Part shown: positions 5,045-10,859 of the stretch, piece after piece | Numbering within the stretch: the first letter of the stretch is position 1 | How the letters are laid out: the number at the start of each line of letters is the position of its first letter | Assembly: GCA_947649215.1 (NCBI GenBank) | Contig: CANSQW010000020.1 | Coordinates: 1-12,208, forward strand | Reading direction: 5' to 3' | DNA from: an uncultured bacterium | GTDB lineage: Bacteria > Actinomycetota > Coriobacteriia > Coriobacteriales > Eggerthellaceae | Length of the DNA: 12,208 bases | Translations under genes and position numbers: made by a program | The notes under the pieces: generated by a model | The model's database searches: none | Told to the model about the DNA's origin: nothing | Seen by the model: only the letters and a program-made list of their open reading frames with translations

Positions 5045-5749
5045 CTACCCCAGATGCGCCGTATCGCCCACCTTCCCCAGGCGAATGGCACCATCTTCCC
5101 AGATGACCTCGGTGAGGCTGGCGTTCTCTATCTTGAGGGGGTCGTTGACGCGCGTGCGGTCGCAGAGGTAGACCAGCGTGCGGATGACGAAGGCGTGGGT
5201 GACCACGAGGACGTCGCCGCCGCCCGCCTCCTCGGCCTGGGCCGCCGCCTCGGCGATGAACGCGCGCAAGCGCCCCTCGATGGTGGCGAAGTCCTCGGCG
5301 CGGCCCGTCGGGTCGACGCGCGCGAAGTAGTCCGCTATCTCGGGCAGGCGCTCGTTCTGCTCGGCGCGCACGAGGTCGCGACCGAAGCAGCCGATGAGCG
5401 CGCGGCGCATCTCCTCGCCCAGCTCGCCCTCGAGCCAGCCGTAGCACCACTCGCGCAGCCGGGCGTCCGCCGACACGGGGATGGATCGGTCGCCCTCGTC
5501 GAGGCCGCGCAGGCGCCGCTCGTTGGCGCGCGCCTCTAGCGCGACGGCAAGCGTCTCACGCGCGCGGCCGCTGTCGCTGGAATACGCCCAGATGAAGTCG
5601 GTATCCGCGAGTCCCTGACCCAGGCGGTAGGCCGCATACAGGCCGTTGCCCGTGAGCGGCGTGTCGCACCAGCCCTGCACCTTCCCCATGACGTTGAACA
5701 GCGTCTCGCCGTGACGCGCGAAGTGGAAGGTGACGGCCACGGCGCTCAC
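5045..5749 (-). CDS. Histidine phosphatase superfamily protein (phosphoglycerate mutase-like)
   Basis: A 234-aa branch-1 histidine phosphatase. The phosphate pocket is FARHGETLFN (10-19), with the phospho-accepting His13 and Arg12. Arg62/Arg64 in SDSGRARET supply the conserved arginine, Glu100 in LREWCYGWLEG is the probable acid, and His185 in VVTHAFVIRTL is the second histidine. Length matches GpmB/CobC-like members. Known family enzymes act on phosphosugars, nucleotides or cobalamin precursors; this one lacks features that would place it as glycolytic mutase. The GTG start at 5749 overlaps the stop of the aldolase gene (GTGA), a sign of coupled translation. Being last in an operon with an ABC transporter and a sugar-phosphate aldolase, it may dephosphorylate an intermediate or product of that pathway. 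That substrate assignment is inference. Confidence 0.88.
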   Translation of the reverse strand: MSAVAVTFHFARHGETLFNVMGKVQGWCDTPLTGNGLYAAYRLGQGLADTDFIWAYSSDSGRARETLAVALEARANERRLRGLDEGDRSIPVSADARLREWCYGWLEGELGEEMRRALIGCFGRDLVRAEQNERLPEIADYFARVDPTGRAEDFATIEGRLRAFIAEAAAQAEEAGGGDVLVVTHAFVIRTLVYLCDRTRVNDPLKIENASLTEVIWEDGAIRLGKVGDTAHLG

Positions 5750-6714
5750 TCCCCCGCCGAATCGGGTGCGGAGCCCGGCATGACGGAGGCTGCCACGCCC
5801 GTCTGCTCGGCAGCGTCGGCCGCAGACGCCAGGTACGTCGGGTTGGGCATGAGCCCCAAGCCCGCCGCGATGGCCGCCAGATCGTCGTCGGTCAGCGGAT
5901 AGGCTAGCTCGGCCCCGCCGCAGAGCAGGCGGGCATCACGATAGATGGCCGCCGCCTTCACCACCACATCCGCCAGGCCGAAGGCCTCGTCGCACGTGGC
6001 GCCCGTGGCAAGCAGGCCGTGATGCGCCCAGACGACGGCTGCATGATCGCGCGCCGCTTCGGCCGTGAGGTCGGCCAGCTGGCGCGACCCGGGCACGGCC
6101 GTGGGCACGGCGCCCACGCCCTCGGGAAACACCATGATGCACTCGGTCATCGTCTTCCACAGCGCGCGGGTGATGGCGCGGGCGTCCGGCGGCAGCGCGA
6201 AGGTGAGCGCGATCACCGGCACGGGATGGCAGTGGTACACCACCCGGCACGCGCCATCAGTGGCCTCTTTGCGCACGCCGTGCAGGATGACGTGCGCCGC
6301 CAGCTCGCTCGTCGGGCGACCGTCGCCCTCGAAGCCCCAGACGGGACGCCAGAACGCGCCGCCCAGGTCTATCTCGATGATGCCGAGCGCGCGAGCGGGG
6401 GCGTCCTTGACGTTGCGGAAGTACGATCCCGCCGCCGTCACCAGCAGGCACTCCCCCGCCATGCTCGGCACCGCGGCCTCGAGCGGCTCCCAGGGACGCG
6501 GGCTCTCGGCGAAGTAGGGACGACACGCCTGGATCTCCTCGGCCGTCAGGCGGTAGGAGGCGTTGCTGCCGTTGCGCTCATGCCAGCCGCACGCCCAGCC
6601 GTCATCGCACAGCCGCGCGAGGGCGCGCACGAAGCCGCGCTGCTCCACGGCAATCGACGAGACGGCATCGCGCGCCTTGGAGACGCCCTGGTCGAAGAGG
6701 CCCTTCACGTCCAT
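5746..6714 (-). CDS. Class II aldolase, rhamnulose-1-phosphate aldolase (RhaD)-like
   Basis: A 322-aa zinc-dependent class II aldolase. It resembles RhaD along the whole core: GWHERNGSN (43-51), AAGSYFRNVK (94-103), PTSELAAH (134-141), YHCHPVPVIALTF (160-172), TECIMVFPEGVG (190-201), HHGLLATGATCDEAFGLAD (231-249). By analogy with RhaD, His161, His163 and His232 bind zinc and Glu137 is the catalytic acid/base, so the site is complete. RhaD splits rhamnulose 1-phosphate into DHAP and lactaldehyde. The protein is about 50 residues longer than E. coli RhaD (about 274 aa), mainly in a variable C-terminal tail (290-322) and an early insert. No rhamnose isomerase or kinase gene is nearby; the neighbours are an amino-acid-type transporter and a phosphatase. 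So a different ketose 1-phosphate is possible, for example in deoxy-sugar salvage. The start is ATG 6714, 3 nt after the ATPase stop. Confidence 0.87.
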   Translation of the reverse strand: MDVKGLFDQGVSKARDAVSSIAVEQRGFVRALARLCDDGWACGWHERNGSNASYRLTAEEIQACRPYFAESPRPWEPLEAAVPSMAGECLLVTAAGSYFRNVKDAPARALGIIEIDLGGAFWRPVWGFEGDGRPTSELAAHVILHGVRKEATDGACRVVYHCHPVPVIALTFALPPDARAITRALWKTMTECIMVFPEGVGAVPTAVPGSRQLADLTAEAARDHAAVVWAHHGLLATGATCDEAFGLADVVVKAAAIYRDARLLCGGAELAYPLTDDDLAAIAAGLGLMPNPTYLASAADAAEQTGVAASVMPGSAPDSAGE

Positions 6715-6717
6715 AGG

Positions 6718-7497
6718 CTAGCCCTGCTCGTAGCGCGAGAGGAACGCGCGGGTGCGCTCGTGCGCGGGGTTGTTGATGACGTCCGCCGCACGGCCCGCCT
6801 CCACCACGCGGCCGTCGTCCATGAAGATGAGGTGGTCGGCCACGTCGCGCGCGAAGCTCATCTCGTGGGTGACGATGACCATGGTCATGCGCTCGGCCGC
6901 CAGGTCGCGGATGACCTGGAGCACGTCGCGGGTGAGCTCGGGGTCGAGCGCGCTCGTGGGCTCGTCGAAGAACAGCACGTCGGGATTGAGCGCGAGCGCC
7001 CGGGCGATGGCCACGCGCTGCTGCTGCCCTCCGGACAGCTCGCAGGGCACCATGTCCTCCTTGCCGGCCAGGCCCATCTTCGCCAGCAGCTCGCGAGCCT
7101 GGGCCTCCACCTCGTCCTTCGGGCGCTTCTGCACGCAGATGGGCGCGTCCGCGATGTTCTTGAGCACCGTGTAGTGCGGGAACAGGTTGAAGTTCTGGAA
7201 TACGAGGCCAAAGCGCGTCTTGGCCTGGGCGAGCACGTCCTTGCCGCCGTAGACGGCACGGCCGGCATCGCTGGTGCGCGTCACCGCCAAATCGCCGTAG
7301 GACAGATCGCCCGCATCGAGCGTCTCCAGCAGCGTGAGACAGCGCAGAAGCGTCGACTTGCCGCCGCCCGACGGCCCGATGATGGCCAGCACGTCGCCGC
7401 GGTTGACGGTGAGCGAGATGTCCTTGAGCACCTCGTTGGCGCCGAACGCCTTCTTCGCGTGCTCGAGCGTGACGACGGGGGCGTTTGCGTTAGTCAT
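6718..7497 (-). CDS. Polar amino acid ABC transporter ATPase (GlnQ/HisP-like)
   Basis: A 259-aa cytoplasmic ATPase energising the adjacent permease. All nucleotide-binding motifs are intact: Walker A GPSGGGKS (41-48), Q-loop Gln101, signature LSGGQ (154-158), Walker B VLFFDE (174-179), D-loop SALD, and switch His211. Residues 61-95 hold a short family-variable segment between Walker A and the Q-loop. Length is slightly above the usual 240-255. The family (PAAT) imports polar amino acids such as Gln, His, Arg or cystine. The start is ATG 7497 inside the end of the permease gene (8-nt overlap); no strong ribosome binding site of its own is seen, so translation is probably coupled. The exact amino acid cannot be told from this subunit. 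Confidence 0.93.
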   Translation of the reverse strand: MTNANAPVVTLEHAKKAFGANEVLKDISLTVNRGDVLAIIGPSGGGKSTLLRCLTLLETLDAGDLSYGDLAVTRTSDAGRAVYGGKDVLAQAKTRFGLVFQNFNLFPHYTVLKNIADAPICVQKRPKDEVEAQARELLAKMGLAGKEDMVPCELSGGQQQRVAIARALALNPDVLFFDEPTSALDPELTRDVLQVIRDLAAERMTMVIVTHEMSFARDVADHLIFMDDGRVVEAGRAADVINNPAHERTRAFLSRYEQG

Positions 7498-8143
7498 GGT
7501 AGTAGTCCAGCTTCTTCTCGACACGGTTGAGGATGAACTCGATGAGCAGGCAGAACACCCAGTAGATGAGCGCGGCGATGGCGTAGGGCAGCATGGAGAC
7601 CTCGCGCGCGGCCAACGCCTTGGCAGCCGAGAACATCTCGGCAATGCCGAGCACGAAGGCAAGCGAGGTATCCTTCACCAGGGTGATGACCTCGTTGCCC
7701 ATGGCGGGCAGGATGCGCTTGATGACCTGGGGTAGCACGATCTTCATGAACGTCTGGGCCCGCGAGTAGCCCAGCACCGCAGCCGCCTCGTACTGGCCGC
7801 GCGGGATGGACTGGATACCCGAGCGGTAGATCTCGGCGAAGTAGGCAGCATAGTTGAGGATGAAGCCGATGGCGCAGGCGGAGAACTTCCAGTCCGACCC
7901 CATGTTCAGGCCCAGCAGGTAGTACGGGCCGAACATGATGGCCATGAGCTGCAGCATGAGCGGCGTGCCGCGCAGCACCGAGATGTAGAGCTGGGCCAGC
8001 CAGGCCAGCGGCTTGAAGCGACTCATGCGTGCGAGCGCCACCACCACGCCCAGCGGCAGGGAGCCGACGAGCGTCACGACGAAGATCTGCGCCGTGAGCA
8101 GAAAGCCCTCTCCCAGAATGCCCATCATCACCGAGAATTCCAC
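7490..8143 (-). CDS. Polar amino acid ABC transporter permease (GlnP/HisM-like)
   Basis: A 217-aa inner-membrane permease. About five hydrophobic spans are visible: 13-38, 61-80, 88-104, a weaker one near 148-172, and 188-206. The EAA loop that docks the ATPase is YEAAAVLGYSRAQTFMKIVLPQ (118-139), close to the family consensus. LRGTPLMLQL (57-66) is typical of HisM/GlnP proteins. There is one permease gene, so it presumably acts as a homodimer. Its start is GTG 8143, with AGGAGG 4 nt upstream; the downstream ATG pair is too far from that site. It is separated from the lipoprotein gene by 162 nt of hairpins, which suits lower expression than the binding protein. It is co-transcribed with the ATPase. 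Confidence 0.93.
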   Translation of the reverse strand: MEFSVMMGILGEGFLLTAQIFVVTLVGSLPLGVVVALARMSRFKPLAWLAQLYISVLRGTPLMLQLMAIMFGPYYLLGLNMGSDWKFSACAIGFILNYAAYFAEIYRSGIQSIPRGQYEAAAVLGYSRAQTFMKIVLPQVIKRILPAMGNEVITLVKDTSLAFVLGIAEMFSAAKALAAREVSMLPYAIAALIYWVFCLLIEFILNRVEKKLDYYHD

Positions 8144-8164
8144 CGTACCTCCTCTTCAAGCCCG

Positions 8165-8216
8165 GTATCGCTTGCCGCGAAGCCGTCGCACGGCCCCTCG
8201 GCAAACCTACCGATAC
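8165..8216 (-). other. Nested stem-loop in the lipoprotein-permease spacer
   Basis: GTATCG (8165-8170) pairs with CGATAC (8211-8216), TTGCCG (8172-8177) with CGGCAA (8199-8204), and CCGT with ACGG inside (8183-8186, 8190-8193). Together they make a single bulged hairpin next to the stronger one at 8221-8251. The stretch 8192-8203 carries the same GCCCCTCGGCA module found in the loaP leader repeats. No T-run follows. Confidence 0.45.
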
Positions 8217-8220
8217 GACA

Positions 8221-8251
8221 GCGAATGCCGCGGGAGACCCACGGCATTCGC
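8221..8251 (-). promoter_or_regulatory. Strong intercistronic RNA hairpin after the lipoprotein gene
   Basis: In minus-strand RNA, GCGAATGCCG pairs perfectly with CGGCATTCGC. The stem continues inward with a U-G pair and GGG/CCC around a 3-nt UCU loop, 14 pairs in all. No T-run follows, so it is not a standard terminator. It lies between the binding-protein stop and the permease start, where such structures commonly protect the upstream message from 3' exonucleases. That would give more lipoprotein than permease. The role is inferred. Confidence 0.7.
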
Positions 8252-8273
8252 CCGGTTACCTCATATGCCCCAG

Positions 8274-8287
8274 TCTAGCGCACTAGA
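8274..8287 (-). other. Small stem-loop after the lipoprotein stop
   Basis: TCTAG (8274-8278) and CTAGA (8283-8287) form a 5-bp perfect stem with a 4-nt CGCA loop, 18 nt after the binding-protein stop. It is weak by itself, but it is the third inverted repeat in this 162-nt spacer. Confidence 0.3.
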
Positions 8288-8305
8288 GCGCCAAAGGGGA
8301 TGGCG

Positions 8306-9160
8306 TTAGTCGACCAGCACCCAGTTATCAATGGTGATGCCGTACTCGCCCCACTTCTCGCAGAGCTCGGCGATGGTGCCGTCGTCGTACATCTCCTTGA
8401 GCGTCTTGTTCACCGCGTCGACCATGGCCGCGTCGCCGTCCTTGGCGAAGCCCACGGCGTAGTTCTCGGTGGACAGGGGCTCAAGCTTCACGAACACGTC
8501 GGGCTTGGCGGCCATCTGGTAGTCGGCGATGGACAGGTCGCAGGCCACGGCGTCCACGGCGCCGGACTCCAGCTGCATGAAGGCGTTGTTGTAGTCACCG
8601 ATGGTCTGGGCCGCGCCGCCGGCGAAGGTGTCGGCCAGGGCCTTCTGGCCCTCCTCGTCCTCGAGCACGTCAAGGGCGGCGGAGTCGACCTGGGTCATGA
8701 CGTTCTTGCCGGCCAGGCCCTCGAGCGAGTCGATGCCGGAGTCAGCCTTCACCACGACCACCTGCTCATTGTGCATGTAAGGCTTGGAGAAGGCGTACTT
8801 GCCCTCACGGCCCTCCATGGTGAAGCCGTTCCAGATGCAGTTGATGGTGCCCTGGTTGAGCAGCGCGTCCTTGGCATCCCAGTCGATGGCCTCCAGCTCC
8901 AGATCCCAGCCGTTGCGTTCGGCCACCTCGGTGGCCAGGTCGATGTCGAAGCCGGTCAGGTTGCCGTCGTCGCCGACGAAGCCGTAGGGCGGGTAGGCGT
9001 TGTCCAGGCCCACGACGAGCGTGGTCTTCTCCTCCTTGGCCGGAGCGTCCTTGTCCTCGGCCTTCTTGTCGGACGCCGGCGCGCCGGCGCAGCCGGCCAG
9101 CAGCAGCGCGGACAGGCTCAGGGCCGCCGCGGCGACGATGAGCGCCTTCATCTTCTTCAT
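8306..9160 (-). CDS. Amino-acid-type substrate-binding lipoprotein of the ABC transporter
   Basis: A 284-aa extracytoplasmic solute-binding protein of family 3. Residues 1-23 are a lipoprotein signal: Lys-rich start, Ala/Leu core, and lipobox LLAGC with Cys24 lipidated. A charged Asp/Lys linker (30-46) follows, then the two-lobe domain. Family signatures are visible: VVGLDNAYPPYGF (49-61), GFDIDLATEVAERNG (70-84), NGFTMEGREGKYAFSKPY (111-128), and the C-terminal lobe with LKEMYDDGTIAELCEKWGEYG (254-274). The Asp52/Tyr56/Tyr59 region and the TxxR-like TMEGRE motif suggest binding of an amino acid or related zwitterion, but the ligand cannot be fixed from sequence. ATG 9160 has GGGAGGAA 8 nt upstream. 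It is the first gene of the operon, directly behind the promoter with the dyad, and is insulated from the permease by RNA hairpins. Confidence 0.94.
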   Translation of the reverse strand: MKKMKALIVAAAALSLSALLLAGCAGAPASDKKAEDKDAPAKEEKTTLVVGLDNAYPPYGFVGDDGNLTGFDIDLATEVAERNGWDLELEAIDWDAKDALLNQGTINCIWNGFTMEGREGKYAFSKPYMHNEQVVVVKADSGIDSLEGLAGKNVMTQVDSAALDVLEDEEGQKALADTFAGGAAQTIGDYNNAFMQLESGAVDAVACDLSIADYQMAAKPDVFVKLEPLSTENYAVGFAKDGDAAMVDAVNKTLKEMYDDGTIAELCEKWGEYGITIDNWVLVD

Positions 9161-9220
9161 AGTCAGTTCCTCCCATATGATCTGGCGTGATGGCGGCCGT
9201 CCCTCTCGCGACCGTTCCAT

Positions 9221-9240
9221 CACTCTACCGTAGTAAAGTG
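9221..9240. promoter_or_regulatory. Dyad overlapping the ABC operon start site, candidate operator
   Basis: Plus strand reads CACTCTACCGTAGTAAAGTG. The outer arms CACTnTAC and GTAnAGTG are symmetric at 7 of 8 positions about an unmatched 4-bp centre. It covers the predicted transcription start (near 9239) just downstream of the -10 box, where a bound protein would block initiation. Which regulator binds is unknown; no regulator gene lies next to the operon. Confidence 0.45.
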
Positions 9241-9245
9241 AAGTC

Positions 9246-9251
9246 AGTATA
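9246..9251 (-). promoter_or_regulatory. Extended -10 promoter of the ABC/aldolase operon
   Basis: Minus strand TATACT (9251-9246, 5 of 6 consensus) is preceded by TGC, giving an extended -10 TGnTATACT. No good -35 is seen 17 nt upstream, which an extended -10 can tolerate. The start near 9239 gives a leader of about 80 nt before the lipoprotein ATG. Confidence 0.55.
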
Positions 9252-9331
9252 GCACAGCCGGCGACAGCGACACGGGAATCGGGCGAACGGCGGCTGGCGC
9301 GCGGAATGGGTCGCGGGCAGGCGTTGAAGGC

Positions 9332-9350
9332 GGGCGCCGGCTCGGCGCCC
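9332..9350. other. GC-rich 8-bp hairpin upstream of the ABC operon promoter
   Basis: GGGCGCCG (9332-9339) and CGGCGCCC (9343-9350) pair perfectly around GCT. No T-run follows on either strand. It could slow read-through from the iron-sulfur gene toward the promoter, or be a by-product of high GC. Confidence 0.4.
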
Positions 9351-9409
9351 CCCACCCGCCACGGGCGACGGCGAGCGGGCGCCAGCGGGCCCCTGCAGCA
9401 AGCTGGGGT

Positions 9410-9570
9410 GTTTTTGGTCATTTGCTTCGAAATTCCGAGGGTAAACGGGGTGCCCCTTAAGCGTAAGCGAGCGTTTCCCCAGGTCGCGAAAACGCCTCGC
9501 CGGACAAAAGCCCCAAATCGAGCCCACGCAGCCCGGCAGCCTCGGAATTTCGAAGCAAATGACCGTTTTT
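9410..9570. mobile_element. MITE-like element with perfect 25-bp terminal inverted repeats
   Basis: A 25-bp arm beginning GGTCATTTGCTTCGAAATTC (9416-9440) recurs as its exact reverse complement at 9540-9564. The 99-bp core has no reading frame of note. Immediately outside both arms stands GTTTTT (9410-9415 and 9565-9570), as expected of a 6-bp target-site duplication, though a T-rich hexamer could also match by chance. The total of 149 bp between the duplications fits a miniature inverted-repeat transposable element mobilised in trans. It lies 21 bp past the iron-sulfur gene stop and so may also fold in that gene's 3' message. A dispersed intergenic palindrome without mobility is the alternative. 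Confidence 0.65.
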
Positions 9571-9584
9571 CGCGAAGGCCCGTG

Positions 9585-10799
9585 CTAGCGACGACGGTCG
9601 AAGAGGCGCGGGCGCTTGCCAGGACGGCGTATTTGAAGCGGGCGCGGCTCGAAGTCGAACAGCTCGGCGGTCTCCACGGCAGACGATACGGAGACGCACC
9701 CCTGCAGGCACGAGTCGGCGCACAGGCGGCACTGCACGCAATCGGCGGCGGAGAACTCCACGGCGCGGTAGCCCGGATCCTCCTCCTCGTCGGGCGCGAG
9801 GCTCGCCAGCACGGACTTGGGCTTGTCGGCCGGCTTCTCGTCTTCCTGATCGGCATGGCGCAGGGCGCCGGTGGGGCAGAACATCACGCACATGCCGCAG
9901 CCGGTGCACTCCTCCGGGTCGATGGATACCGAGCCGAAGCGGCGCGTGTCGATGACCGGCTCCACGCTCTCGCCCAGCGCGTCCATGGCGTCGAGCAGGC
10001 GGAAGTTGCGCTCAGGCTCGAACTGCGGCAGGCGGCCGGTCTTGCCCACGCCCAGCCGCTCGCGCAGGGTGGCCATCTTGTTCTTCTGGTTCTGGTGCAG
10101 CGCATCGGCGATGGCCTTCTCCGCCGCGGTCATGGCCACGTCCTTGGCCATGGAGGTGGCGCTCGTGAAGAAGCCGCGGCGGGCCGCGCCGCGCGCCTTC
10201 ATCGCGTCGCCCACGATGTCGGACGGGAACTCGGAGACACGCGTCACGGGCATCGCGCAGCCCTGGGCGTCCATCAGCGTGCGCGCCGTGGCCACCGTGG
10301 CGTCGATGGCCGGGCCGGTGGCGCGGTACTTGCAGGTCTTGCAGGTGCCGTCCACCAGAACGACCTCAGTCGCCCCGTTGGCGACCAAGTCGAGGATGTC
10401 CTCCTCCACCATGCGGCCGAGGCACGGCACCGCGGCATACTTGTCCGGGTCGCCGATGTTGCGAGCGGCCATGCGCGCGCAGGCGAAGACGGCACGACCC
10501 TCCCCTGCGGCCCGCATCGAGCCGGCGATGTCCACCGCCAGGTCCTCGGCCATGGGATCAAGCGAGATGAGCGCGCCGGTCGGGCACACGGCCACGCAGG
10601 CTCCGCAGGCCACGCAGGCTCCGTTGGACACTTTCAGCTCGTTGTTGCCCACCTCAATGGCATCGGCGATGCACGCGTCGACGCAAAGGCGGCACTTCGA
10701 GTTGCGGTTGCGCACGGCCACGCAGCGGTCAGGCGCAGCCACCACCGACGCGCTCTCAAGCGCCTCGGCCATCTCCATCACGTCGTTGATCGTAGGCAT
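9585..10799 (-). CDS. Four-cluster 4Fe-4S protein with an MvhD-like central segment, linked to molybdenum cofactor gene
   Basis: A 404-aa cytoplasmic iron-sulfur protein with no signal peptide. Two N-terminal clusters are predicted: Cys26/36/39/43 (CRLCVDAC; the first ligand is irregularly spaced) and Cys62/65/68/72 (CVACGACVAVCP). The central part has VFACARMAARN, AVPCLGRM (Cys126) and EVVLVDGTCKTCKY (Cys153/156), whose layout resembles the delta subunit of MvhD-type hydrogenase/heterodisulfide reductase complexes. After a Lys/Gln-rich linker (about 205-265), two more clusters follow: Cys298/301/304/308 and Cys354/357/360/364. It probably passes electrons to or from a molybdenum oxidoreductase, or helps assemble one, because it directly follows the MobB-MobA gene (60-nt gap, no terminator). 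No catalytic subunit is in the window, so the partner is unknown. ATG 10799 has GAGGGA upstream. Confidence 0.82.
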   Translation of the reverse strand: MPTINDVMEMAEALESASVVAAPDRCVAVRNRNSKCRLCVDACIADAIEVGNNELKVSNGACVACGACVAVCPTGALISLDPMAEDLAVDIAGSMRAAGEGRAVFACARMAARNIGDPDKYAAVPCLGRMVEEDILDLVANGATEVVLVDGTCKTCKYRATGPAIDATVATARTLMDAQGCAMPVTRVSEFPSDIVGDAMKARGAARRGFFTSATSMAKDVAMTAAEKAIADALHQNQKNKMATLRERLGVGKTGRLPQFEPERNFRLLDAMDALGESVEPVIDTRRFGSVSIDPEECTGCGMCVMFCPTGALRHADQEDEKPADKPKSVLASLAPDEEEDPGYRAVEFSAADCVQCRLCADSCLQGCVSVSSAVETAELFDFEPRPLQIRRPGKRPRLFDRRR

Positions 10800-10859
10800 G
10801 GGATCCCTCTTCTCCTGCGAAAGGCGGGCGGCCCGGAGGGCGGGGCGCGGGCCTTCCGG

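Larger units (their letters stand above)
9161..9584. other. 424-nt intergenic region between the lipoprotein and iron-sulfur genes
   Basis: No gene is seen. It contains the operon promoter and overlapping dyad (9221-9251), a GC-rich hairpin of 8 perfect pairs with a 3-nt loop (9332-9350) and the MITE-like element (9410-9570). The part 9252-9330 shows nothing distinctive. Confidence 0.6.

Noticed and set aside
6019..7530. Long plus-strand frame (503 codons) opposite the aldolase and ATPase
   Set aside because: Same shadow effect: it spans two well-supported minus-strand genes and encodes Arg/His/Ala-rich sequence without motifs.
9410..9570. The 25-bp inverted repeat as an intrinsic terminator for the iron-sulfur gene
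   Set aside because: On the minus strand the hairpin is followed by AAAAAC, not T. The T-run fits only plus-strand transcription, where no upstream gene exists, and a 99-nt loop is too large.
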